Assembly (NCBI GenBank): GCA_964400875.1
Contig: CAYNWK010000084.1
Location: forward strand, 1-18,263
Direction: 5' to 3'
DNA: 18,263 nt
Origin: CAYNWK01 sp964400875
GTDB taxonomy: Bacteria; Chloroflexota; Anaerolineae; Anaerolineales; UBA4823
Within the stretch, counting starts at the first letter, position 1, and each line of letters begins with the position of its first letter. Below the pieces are notes generated by a model. The model saw only the letters and a list, made by a program, of their open reading frames with translations, searched no databases and was not told the DNA's origin. Shown piece after piece: positions 5,954 to 13,452 of the stretch. Both the position numbers and the translations under genes were made by a program.

Positions 5954-8111
5954 TCAATCGTCCTCGCTCTTGCCGTCCGGATGGCACTTGGCGCAATTGG
6001 CCCCGTAGCCGCTGACCTCTTTGTGTTTATTATCCGTCTCGCCCTTGTCGTGGCAGGTGTAACAGGTATACGAATCGGTTCCGGACGGATGGCACTTGGC
6101 GCAGACGCCGTCGGCGTTCTTATGATTGATCGGGAAGCTGTGGTTGAAATCCGCATCTCCCCAGGAATTGGTATTGTGGCAGTCCGAACACTGCCCGGCN
6201 NNNNNNNNNNNNNNNNNNNNNNNNNNNNNNNNNNNNNNNNNNNNNNNNNNNNNNNNNNNNNNNNNNNNNNNNNNNNNNNNNNNNNNNNNNNNNNNNNNNG
6301 CAGTCCGTCGCTCCCGCCGCGCCGTGGTCGAAGCTGGCTCCGCCCCAGGAATTGGTGCTGTGACAGGCAGAACACTGCCCGGCAAAATGGTTGTTGGGCT
6401 TGTCCTTGGTATGGCAGGCCTTACAGTCCGTCGCGCCGGAGCCGTGGTTGAAGCTGGCCCCGCCCCACGAGCTGGTGCTGTGGCAGGCAGAGCACTGCCC
6501 GGCGAAGTGGTTATTGGGCTTATCCTTGGTATGGCAGGCTTGACAGTCCGTCGCCCCGGAGCCGTGGTTGAAGTCGGCCCCGCCCCAGGAGTTGGTGCTG
6601 TGACAGGTAGAACACTGCCCGGCGAAGTGGTTGGACGGCTTATCGTTGCTGTGGCAGGCCAGGCAATCCGTCGCCCCGGAGCCATGCTTGAAGTCGGCAT
6701 TTTTCCAATTCGAGGTGTTGTGGCAGGTCGAGCACTGCCCGGCAAAGTGGTTGGCTGGCTTGTCCTTATTGTGGCAATCTTTGCAGTCGGTGGCGCCGAC
6801 CGCCCCGTGGTTGAAGGTGGCGTTTTTCCAATTGGAAGTGTTATGGCAGGTCGAACATTGCCCGGCGAAGTGATTGGACGGCTTATTCTTGCTGTGGCAG
6901 CTCTGGCAGTCGGTGGCGCCGACCGCCGCATGGTTGAAAGTCGCCTGGCTCCATTTTGAAGTGTTATGGCAGGCGGAGCACTGCCCGGCAAAGTGGTTGG
7001 ACGGCTTATCCTTGCTGTGACAGTTCTGGCAGTCGGTGGCGCCTACTGCCGCGTGGTTGAAAGTCGCCTGGCTCCAGTTCGAGGTGTTGTGGCAGGCGGA
7101 ACACTGCCCGGCGAAGTGATTGGCAGGCTTGTCCTTGCTGTGGCAGTTCTGGCAGTCGGTAGCCCCGGCAGCCTGGTGGTTGAAGGTCGCCTGGCTCCAG
7201 TTGATTGTATTATGGCAGGCGGAGCACTGCCCGGCGAAGTGGTTGGCCGGCTTATCCTGGTTGTGGCAGCTCTGGCAGTTCGTGGCTCCGGCGACGGCGT
7301 GATCGAAAGTCACCGCCGTCCAGGAAGCGGGAGAGTGGCAGGAGGCGCAATCCCCGGGAAAATGGCTGGCCGGTTCATCCCCCAAGTGGCAAGCCACGCA
7401 CTCGCGCGGGGTGCCCCGGAACTGCCCGTCCGTGTGGCAGGTCAGGCAATCCAGGTCGGCATGCCCCCCCTCCAGCGGGAAGAAGGCGTGGATCGCCCCG
7501 GCGCTGCCAGGCGGGAAGACAACCTGGCGGGGATCGATGCCGTCCAAGAGAGCGCCGTCGCCGCCTTCCGCGTTAGAGCCGGACTGGGTTCCCGGTGATG
7601 TACCGGGAGCAAAAGCCAGCGCCTCCGTTCCCAAGCCCAGACCACTGACCAGCTGCTGGATCGACTGCACTTTTGCCATGATCGCTTCGAAAGCCGCCTG
7701 GTCGTTCTCGGGCGCGTACTGCAGTCCGGAGAGAATCACATTGACCGCCCCGGCTATATCCACCAGCCGGGTGCTCAGCGCGACCAGGTCCTCTTCGGGC
7801 GCTTCCACGATCTCTTGAGCCGCCTGGTCCAACGCCCGGCTCAAGTATGCGATGGCTGGCAGTTCATGTTTCGTCCCGGCGACCGCGGCAAGATCGCTGG
7901 CGCGCTGGCTGGCGAGATCTAGAAAGTAGAGCGCGCGGGCGGTCTGGTCGCCGATCAATTGCGCGCGTGTCTGCTCGGAAAAGTTTTGCAGGGGGAAAAG
8001 CAAATTTCCCGGCCGGAACGGCCTGGCCTCAGCCAGCCCGGCTCCGGCGCTGACGATCAGCAGCGATAACGCGATTAAAATGATGAGCGCATAACGTGCA
8101 AAACGGAGCAT
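5954..8111 (-). CDS. Large multiheme c-type cytochrome with 41-residue heme repeats, interrupted by a scaffold gap
   Basis: The ATG at 8111 follows AGGAAGG at 5 bases; a GTG five codons upstream is less likely. Residues 1-29 are a signal peptide or anchor. Residues about 33-160 form a helical, heme-free domain that looks like DUF5667. A Gly/Ser/Thr-rich linker follows, then hemes from residue 222 onward. Nineteen CxxCH precede the gap at 6200-6299 and four follow it, so at least 23, with one more motif cut by the gap. Nine tandem units of 40-41 residues each carry two CxxCH and two spare histidines, with a core like DKPxNHFAGQC and a FNH before GATDC. The C-terminus is a three-heme cap with YTCYTCH. 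The reading frame differs across the gap only because 100 N is a placeholder; both flanks end on codon boundaries. Probably an extracellular electron conduit; the true length is unknown. Confidence 0.9.
6200..6299. other. Scaffold gap (100 N) inside the heme-repeat array
   Basis: Exactly 100 N, a usual placeholder for a gap of unknown size. The flanks read ...GATDC and AGQC... in the repeat, which lack at minimum the 13 residues (39 bases) between those points. The real gap is therefore 39 bases plus any whole number of roughly 120-123-base units. Confidence 0.97.
6303..7400 (-). repeat. Tandem coding repeat, nine units of 120-123 bp
   Basis: Nine head-to-tail units encode the heme array: eight well conserved (6303-7277) and one degenerate (7278-7400) at the N-terminal side. 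Unit lengths in residues, in protein order, are 41 (degenerate), 41, 41, 41, 41, 40, 40, 40 and 41. Within a unit, counting from the first Cys, heme histidines are at 5 and 22 and spare histidines at 13 and 34. Units nearest the gap are the most alike (WGGASF, WGGADF variants), while upstream ones use WSQATF and WKNATF. That points to recent duplication at the gap-side end. Confidence 0.92.
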
Positions 8112-8122
8112 CTCAACCTTCC

Positions 8123-9377
8123 TCACTCATTGTTGCCCTCAAGAGCCGTCTCCCGGCCGGTTGGATGGCATTGGGTGCAGTTGGCGATCTGCTCTGCAGC
8201 GATGCCCTCGGCAAGGTGGCTGGTCTTGATCTCCTCTGGCTGGTGCTCGTGGCAACCGTAGCAGGTGTTGTCATCGTAGGCGCCGGTATGGCACACCTGG
8301 CATTCTGAATCCCGGTCGCGGCCGTGGTCGAGGGGGAACGGATGCAGCCGTAAAGGCGCCGGGACCCAGGCCTGGGCGGTGTGGCAGTACTGGCACCGCA
8401 GGCCGAAGAAACCGGCGTGGATCTCGGGTTCGTCGTGGCAGGCGACGCATTCCCCGGGGGTGCCCCGGAACTGGCGATCAGCGTGGCAGGCGTCACAGGC
8501 AGCTTCTGCGTGGCGTCCCTGCAGCGGGAAGATGTCGGCGTGATCGAAATCGCTCAAACGGTCCACGCCGTCGTGGCATTCCAGGCAGCCCGGACCAAAT
8601 TGATCCAGGTGCTCGCGCATAAACGCCGGGTCCTCATCCCGGTGGCAGGCCGCACAGACGCCCAGATCGAGACTTTGCAGGTCTTTACCGTGACACCCCT
8701 GGCAGGAGAGCGCCTCACCGGCGTAATCTTGAGCGTGACGGGCCAGACTGAAGCCGGTTTGCTGCGCGTGGGAAAATAACTCCTCCTCCAACGAAGCCGG
8801 CGACCAGGCTTCGGGATCGTGGCAGGCGGCGCAATCCATGCCAAATACACCAAGGTGGGCCTGTGGTTCGGCGTGACAGCTTGCACAGTCTTGCGGCGTA
8901 TCTTCGAATTCGCCCTCCACATGGCAGGCGATGCAGCTAGCCTCCGCATGCCGTCCCACCAGCGCAAACCCAGTCGTGCTGTGGTCGAAGTCCACCATGC
9001 GGTCGACTCCGTCGTGGCAGCCCAAGCAGTTTTCTCCGAATTCCTGGACGTGCTGGACCATGAAGTCCATGGAATGACCGGCGTGGCAGCGCGCGCAAGC
9101 CTCGCCATCGAAGACGAAACCCCGGTCCCGGGTNNNNNNNNNNNNNNNNNNNNNNNNNNNNNNNNNNNNNNNNNNNNNNNNNNNNNNNNNNNNNNNNNNN
9201 NNNNNNNNNNNNNNNNNNNNNNNNNNNNNNNNNCATCCCGCGCGAGCCCTGGGCGCTCAGCGACCCGGGGCTGAAAGCCCGACCGCCGCTGCGCCATAGA
9301 GACAACCCCAAAATTGTGAACAAGAGGATCATCATGGCAAATCCGATTGGAGACAAGAAAGCGTTGCTTGGTCTCAT
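8123..9377 (-). CDS. Multiheme c-type cytochrome, at least 14 CxxCH, interrupted by a scaffold gap
   Basis: The ATG at 9377 opens a hydrophobic signal segment (about residues 11-28) followed by FSPGSLSAQ, matching FSPGGLNAQ of the 18-heme cytochrome. The gap at 9134-9233 interrupts the gene; both flanks end on codon boundaries, and the frame differs only because of the placeholder length. After the gap 14 CxxCH are visible, the first CARCH and the last CTQCH. Alignment by eye to the 18-heme protein suggests about 106 residues and up to four hemes are missing, giving about 18 in all. The order is not identical: a three-heme block resembling hemes 4-6 of the paralogue recurs after the tenth visible position's neighbour module, and the C-terminal cap (CYGCHEHQPEEI) is shared. 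This is the first gene of the locus, divergent from a two-component system, and ends 11 bases before the next cytochrome's ATG. Confidence 0.9.
9134..9233. other. Scaffold gap (100 N) near the N-terminus of a multiheme cytochrome
   Basis: Exactly 100 N between the signal-peptide region and the first visible heme of the cytochrome. By comparison with the paralogue at 1948-3387 the missing stretch should be about 320 bases and not a mere 100. Confidence 0.97.
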
Positions 9378-9586
9378 TAACCGCCGTTAATAATTTCAAG
9401 ATACTTAAAAGCCTTGCCAGGCAGCGTGCTTTCACTGCCTACTTGCATATGTCGCAAAACTGTATGGAAGGTTACGGGTGGAGGAAAAATTAGGAGGTAA
9501 GTACTATTTCTGGTGGTGAAAAATAGCTTTGATGCGATTATCCGATAGGACATACAACTGATCCTGCAAAAAATGAGTTAATTGGC

Positions 9587-9592
9587 TATACT
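9587..9592 (+). promoter_or_regulatory. Likely -10 box of the response regulator gene
   Basis: TATACT lies 25 bases before the TTG start, with only a weak -35 match (CTGCAA) 17 bases further up. Transcription would begin near 9599, just before the ribosome site. Confidence 0.45.
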
Positions 9593-9605
9593 ATGGGATG
9601 AACTC

Positions 9606-9613
9606 AGGAGGTG
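9606..9613 (+). promoter_or_regulatory. Ribosome binding site that decides a TTG start
   Basis: AGGAGGTG is a near-perfect Shine-Dalgarno, six bases (counted from AGGAGG) before TTG at 9618. An upstream in-frame start at 9582 would place this site inside the coding region and adds twelve residues foreign to receiver domains. Confidence 0.85.
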
Positions 9614-9617
9614 CGGA

Positions 9618-10328
9618 TTGCCACGCATTCTACTCGTTGACGACGAACCCTTGATCACCGAATCACTCACCTATAGCCTGCAGCTGGAGGGTTTTGAAGT
9701 TAAAACCCTGGATGAAGGCACACACGTGCAGGATATCGTCGAAGAATACCAGCCGGATCTGATCGTGCTGGACGTGATGCTGCCAGGGATGAGCGGGTTG
9801 GAGGTATGCCGTCGGCTGCGGGAAACCAGCGCCGTCCCGGTAATTATGCTGACCGCCCGGGGCGAAGAGATCGACCGGGTGTTGGGTCTGGAGGGCGGCG
9901 CCGACGATTACCTTGCTAAACCGTTCTCGTTCCGCGAACTGCTGGCCCGCATCCGGTCCCTGCTCCGGCGGGTGGAACTCGACCGCCAGGCTGAAGAATC
10001 CGATACCAGCATAACCGTTGACCAGATCACCCTGGATCCGCAAGCCCGGCGAGCTTTCAAAGCTGCCGAAGAGCTGGCCCTCTCGGCGCGCGAGTTCGAT
10101 TTGTTATCGACTTTGATGAAAAACGCCGGCCGCGCCGTACAGCGGGAGGAACTACACGACCGGGTCTGGGGGGAAAATTGGATCGGCGACCCGCGCACCC
10201 TCGCCGTGCACATCCGCTGGCTGCGCCTCAAGATCGAGGACGACCCCGCCAGCCCCAAATACATTCAGACCGTGCGCGGTTTCGGTTATCGCTTTGCTTC
10301 TGCGGAGGAGCTGGCAGAGGTCGAATGA
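9618..10328 (+). CDS. Two-component response regulator, OmpR/PhoB type
   Basis: The protein is 236 residues from the TTG at 9618. The receiver domain (1-115) has the acidic pair D8/D9 in ILLVDDEP, the phosphorylation site D52 in IVLDVMLPGMSG, T79 in IMLTA and K101 in YLAKPF, so all switch residues are present. The C-terminal winged-helix DNA-binding domain (about 132-226) has LSAREFDLLSTLMKN, the WG/DPRTLAVHIRWLRLKIE recognition region and the closing TVRGFGYRF. It is therefore a DNA-binding transcription factor activated by phosphorylation. The sensor kinase follows 60 bases downstream in the same direction. Being divergent from the multiheme cytochrome locus, it may regulate that locus; the target is inference. 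Confidence 0.95.
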   Translation: MPRILLVDDEPLITESLTYSLQLEGFEVKTLDEGTHVQDIVEEYQPDLIVLDVMLPGMSGLEVCRRLRETSAVPVIMLTARGEEIDRVLGLEGGADDYLAKPFSFRELLARIRSLLRRVELDRQAEESDTSITVDQITLDPQARRAFKAAEELALSAREFDLLSTLMKNAGRAVQREELHDRVWGENWIGDPRTLAVHIRWLRLKIEDDPASPKYIQTVRGFGYRFASAEELAEVE

Positions 10329-10388
10329 CGCCGCTCAGGCGTCACCGATCTGCCGGATAGTCGGGGGGAGAAGGAGAGACCGGCTGAT

Positions 10389-11828
10389 ATGTCCGCCCTG
10401 CGTTTTCGCTTGCAATCCTGGCTGACCCTCTCCCACCTGGTGGTGGGGCTGGTCGGCGTTACCCTGCTTGCCGTGATCGCCGCGGTGATCATCTTGCGCG
10501 CCGAACGCAGCTTCGCCGCCAGCCGGCTGGAAGATCTGACGCTGGCCGCGGCCAAATCCCTGGAGGCGCCCTTGGGGGACTATCTCGCCGGGGAAGCAGA
10601 CTTAGAATCCCTACGCGCCGCACTCCAAATTCTCCCCGAACGAAATCCCAACCTGGACTACGCGCTCTTCCTCACCGACGGATCTTTAGTCTTGAACAGC
10701 CGCACAGCTGCCCAACCGGTCACGCTGGAGGTTGAGGAGGTTTTGGATGCCGGAGGCAGCCCGATCAATGCCGTCCGGCTGGACGAACAGGGCATGGAGA
10801 GGTTCTACAGCGCTTACCCTATCACCGGCGATGGGAGCGCCCTCGGCGTGCTGCGCTTGAGCGCCCCCACCTCAGCAGCGCGAGAAGCGGCGCGGTCCAC
10901 ACTGACTTTGCTGGCAACTGCGGCGCTGGGGGCCATCGCGGCAACCGGGCTGGTCGGCGGGCTGCTCTCCCGGAGCCTGGTCCGGCCGGTCCGTCACCTG
11001 GCAGTGGTGACCGAAAAGATGGCTGACGGCGACTTCCAGGCCCAGGCGCCCCAGGCCAACAGCCTGGAACTCCAGCGTTTGTCCGAAGCCATCAACCTGC
11101 TTGCGGAGCGCTTGCAGGCCAGCCTGGATGAGCTGCGCGTGTTTGTGGCCAACGCCAGCCACGAACTGCGCACGCCGCTGACGACAGTTAAGCTGCGCGC
11201 CGAGGCGCTGCGAGCCGGCGCGCTGGGCGACCCCGAAGTCGCCCCCCGCTTCCTGGCAGAGATCGAGGACGAGGTAGACCGCCTAGGCCGCATGATCAAC
11301 GACCTGCTGGATCTCTCCCGGCTGGAAACCCGTTTGGAGACCAGCCGGTTCGAAGCCATCGACCTGGGCGAGCTGGCTGCTGAGGTCTATGAAACGTTTG
11401 AGGTGCGGGCGGAAAATAACGGTTTGACCCTCAAGCAGGAGATCGAGCCCGGGCTTCCGCCGGTCCTTGCCGACGAGGATCAACTCTGGCGAGTGCTGAT
11501 GAACTTGCTGGACAATGCCTTGAATTACAGCCCGCCGGGCGGCGTGGTCGTATTGCGGGTAGCAAACCTGCCCGGCGAAGGCAGGCTGCGCGTCGAAGTG
11601 CAGGACAGCGGACCGGGCATCCCCCCGGAAGAACTCGGCAATATCTTCGAGCCCTTTTACCGCACGGAAAACACCCGCCGCCGGAACAGCGGTTCCCAGG
11701 GCAGCGGGTTAGGCCTGGCGATCTCGAAGGTGATCGTCGAGAGCCACGAGGGCCAGATTGGCGTGGACAGCCTCCTGAGGGAGGGCTCCAATTTTTGGAT
11801 AGAACTGCCCGCTCAAGAGGGGGAATAA
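10389..11828 (+). CDS. Sensor histidine kinase with HAMP domain
   Basis: A 479-residue membrane kinase. TM1 is about 15-37, followed by an extracytoplasmic sensor region (about 38-168) and TM2 (about 170-193). A HAMP linker (about 194-246) begins with SRSLVRPVRHLA. The H-box NASHELRTPLT carries the phospho-accepting H258. The ATPase domain has the N-box LMNLLDNALNYSPPGG (about 370), G1 DSGPGI (406-411), F-box FEPFYR and G2 GSGLGLAI (438-445), so all catalytic parts are intact. It pairs with the upstream response regulator. The sensor region does not suggest a ligand and has no heme-binding CxxCH. GGAGAAGGAGAG lies about 12 bases before the ATG, rather far. The 3' end overlaps the convergent AAC(3)-family gene by 16 bases. 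Confidence 0.95.
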   Translation: MSALRFRLQSWLTLSHLVVGLVGVTLLAVIAAVIILRAERSFAASRLEDLTLAAAKSLEAPLGDYLAGEADLESLRAALQILPERNPNLDYALFLTDGSLVLNSRTAAQPVTLEVEEVLDAGGSPINAVRLDEQGMERFYSAYPITGDGSALGVLRLSAPTSAAREAARSTLTLLATAALGAIAATGLVGGLLSRSLVRPVRHLAVVTEKMADGDFQAQAPQANSLELQRLSEAINLLAERLQASLDELRVFVANASHELRTPLTTVKLRAEALRAGALGDPEVAPRFLAEIEDEVDRLGRMINDLLDLSRLETRLETSRFEAIDLGELAAEVYETFEVRAENNGLTLKQEIEPGLPPVLADEDQLWRVLMNLLDNALNYSPPGGVVVLRVANLPGEGRLRVEVQDSGPGIPPEELGNIFEPFYRTENTRRRNSGSQGSGLGLAISKVIVESHEGQIGVDSLLREGSNFWIELPAQEGE

Positions 11829-12628
11829 TCAGCGCTCAACCGGGCGCGCCGCACTGCGCTGCAGCGGGCGCAAAAATCGCGATCGCATAATAAAGCGCTC
11901 GGGTCTTCCCGGATCCAGGCGCGGGCGACTTCGATCAGCTCATCCAGCGGGCAGGCGCGCAGGCGCGCCTGCCCAACAACGGCCGAGCGAGTAACCTCCT
12001 CCAGCCGGGGAGCGATCGCCTCGAAGCCCTCCGAACAACCGGGAAAACCGGGGCACTCGCGCACCCCGTGCCGGGTAAGCGCCCAGCGGACGAACTGTTT
12101 GCGCCCCGCCAGGTATTCGGCGTAGTGCAGGCTGGTGTTCACCGTATGATCGACTCCCACCAACAGTACCCAGCCCTCTGCCTGCAGCATGACCTCCACG
12201 GGCGCCAGGGGTTCGGCATAGCTCTGCGCCTTCAGCGCCGGGACGGCGTTTACCCCAGAAAAAGAGAGGACCGGGTGCAAGGAGCGCTTTGCCTGGGGAT
12301 GCCTGCGCACCGCCTCGGCGACCGCGCCCATCAGCGGGTCGGCGGGCATGTCGGGGTCGAAGATCTCGGCCCGCCGGCTGGTGAAACGCCCCTTGTCGTA
12401 ATCCAGGGCGTTATCCGGCGGCCCAACCTCGGGGATCACCATGGTTTTATAAGTGAACGCGGGCGCCACGACCGAGCGGAAATTAGCAGTCAGCGCGCCC
12501 AACACCGTCTGCGCGCCGCCCTGCAGCTGCTCGCCAAAGGCGGAGAGCGAGCTGTGGACCAGGATGGGCTTATCCCGGTCCACGCCGAGATCCTGGATAG
12601 CCCTGGACAGATCGCGATAGGATATCAT
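11813..12628 (-). CDS. Aminoglycoside N(3)-acetyltransferase family protein
   Basis: The protein is 271 residues from the ATG at 12628, the usual length for the AAC(3) family; the longer frame upstream runs into the enoyl-CoA hydratase gene. Family marks are PILVHSSLSAFG (21-32), DPLMGAVAEAVRRHP (97-111), RSLHPVLSFSGVNA (115-128) with the conserved His118, and LLVGVDHTVNTSLHYAEYL (155-173). These enzymes transfer acetyl from acetyl-CoA to an amino group; many chromosomal members have no proven role in antibiotic resistance, and the substrate here is unknown. A cysteine group near the C-terminus (C248, C253, C256) may bind metal. It begins 10 bases after the enoyl-CoA hydratase stop, so it is probably the last gene of that operon. 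Confidence 0.87.
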   Translation of the reverse strand: MISYRDLSRAIQDLGVDRDKPILVHSSLSAFGEQLQGGAQTVLGALTANFRSVVAPAFTYKTMVIPEVGPPDNALDYDKGRFTSRRAEIFDPDMPADPLMGAVAEAVRRHPQAKRSLHPVLSFSGVNAVPALKAQSYAEPLAPVEVMLQAEGWVLLVGVDHTVNTSLHYAEYLAGRKQFVRWALTRHGVRECPGFPGCSEGFEAIAPRLEEVTRSAVVGQARLRACPLDELIEVARAWIREDPSALLCDRDFCARCSAVRRARLSADYSPS

Positions 12629-12638
12629 CCCGGCGCGC

Positions 12639-13421
12639 TCAAACTCCCTTCCACTCCGGCTTGCGCTTATCCGCAAACGCCTGCATGCCTTCTTTCTGGT
12701 CTTCGCTGGCAAATAAAATTTGAAAGGCCCGCCGCTCGTGGGCCAGCCCGTCGGAAAGGAAGGATTCAAAAGCGTGGTTGACAGCCTCTTTGCCCAGCCG
12801 GACCGCCAGCGGCGCGCGGGCGGCGATCTCGGCTGCCAGCCCCAGCGCCTCCTCCAGAGTCCGCTCCGCCGGCACCACCCGGTTGACCAGGCCGTAGAGC
12901 TCGGCTTCAGCTGCGCTGAGCGTGCGGTTGTTGAGCACCATCTCCATGGCGAGGGCTTTGCCGACCGCCCGGGTCAGGCGCTGCGTGCCGCCAGCGCCCG
13001 GGATGACTCCCAGGTTGATCTCAGGCTGGCCGAAGCGGGCCGTCTCCGCAGCCACGATCAGGTCGCAAGCGAGGGCCAGCTCGTTGCCGCCGCCCAGGCA
13101 CCAGCCAGAGATGGCCGCGATGACCGGCTTGCGGAGCTCCAGCATGCGGTCCAGGGGCGCGATGTGGTCGCGGCGCAGCATCTCCACCGGCGTGGCATCT
13201 GCCATCTCCTTGATGTCGGCGCCGGCCGCGAAGGCACGCTCGTCTCCGGTGATCACCATCGCCCCGATCGCTTCGTTCTCATCGAAGGCGAACAGCGCTT
13301 CGATCAGCTCGGCGATCAGCGCGCCGCTCAAGGCGTTGAGCGCTTGCGGGCGGTTGAGCCGGATCAGCCCGACCCGGCCGCGTTGCTCCACACGGATGTA
13401 TTCGTAGTCAGCCATTTGCAT
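12639..13421 (-). CDS. Enoyl-CoA hydratase/isomerase (crotonase) family
   Basis: A 260-residue crotonase-fold enzyme. The oxyanion-hole signatures are AFAAGADIKEM (63-73) and GWCLGGGNELALACD (106-120). Both glutamates used by true enoyl-CoA hydratases are present: E114 in GGNELA and E134 in FGQPEINLG, followed by GVIPGAGGTQRLTRAVGKA. It should hydrate 2-trans-enoyl-CoA to 3-hydroxyacyl-CoA in beta-oxidation or a short-chain acid pathway. GGAG lies five bases before the first ATG; a second ATG two codons later is less favoured. The SDR dehydrogenase gene 31 bases upstream could oxidise the 3-hydroxyacyl product, so the two may act in sequence; that pairing is inference. Confidence 0.95.
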   Translation of the reverse strand: MQMADYEYIRVEQRGRVGLIRLNRPQALNALSGALIAELIEALFAFDENEAIGAMVITGDERAFAAGADIKEMADATPVEMLRRDHIAPLDRMLELRKPVIAAISGWCLGGGNELALACDLIVAAETARFGQPEINLGVIPGAGGTQRLTRAVGKALAMEMVLNNRTLSAAEAELYGLVNRVVPAERTLEEALGLAAEIAARAPLAVRLGKEAVNHAFESFLSDGLAHERRAFQILFASEDQKEGMQAFADKRKPEWKGV

Positions 13422-13452
13422 CTCTTCTCCAAATGCGTAAGTCCTGCTCTGA

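Larger units (their letters stand above)
9378..9617. promoter_or_regulatory. Divergent intergenic region between cytochrome locus and two-component system
   Basis: These 240 bases separate the first cytochrome (minus) from the response regulator (plus), and are more AT-rich than the genes around them. They hold the -10 box and ribosome site of the regulator, and a dyad AGGCAG (9419-9424) / CTGCCT (9435-9440) 37-58 bases before the cytochrome ATG that might be an operator or leader hairpin. I found no convincing -35/-10 pair for the cytochrome side and no coding sequence. Confidence 0.5.

Noticed and set aside
6120..6300. Apparent frameshift ending the repeat cytochrome after the N run
   Set aside because: The frame change results only from the 100-N placeholder length; the sequence after the gap continues the same protein in another frame to a normal stop at 5954.
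6120..6959. Long plus-strand open frame rich in Val, Ala and Gly across the repeat array
   Set aside because: It is the complement of the heme repeat; its pseudo-repeats are those of CxxCH codons read backwards, and it crosses the N gap.
6303..7400. Regular 120-123-bp repeats considered as a CRISPR array or satellite
   Set aside because: Repeats are head-to-tail without unique spacers and keep the reading frame; they are coding heme repeats.
9492..9545. AGGAGG followed by a short frame in the intergenic region
   Set aside because: The frame is only about 11 codons and starts with GTG; no evidence of a gene.
12068..12781. 237-codon plus-strand frame opposite the AAC(3)-family gene
   Set aside because: Antisense shadow; the minus strand shows the conserved AAC(3) motifs.
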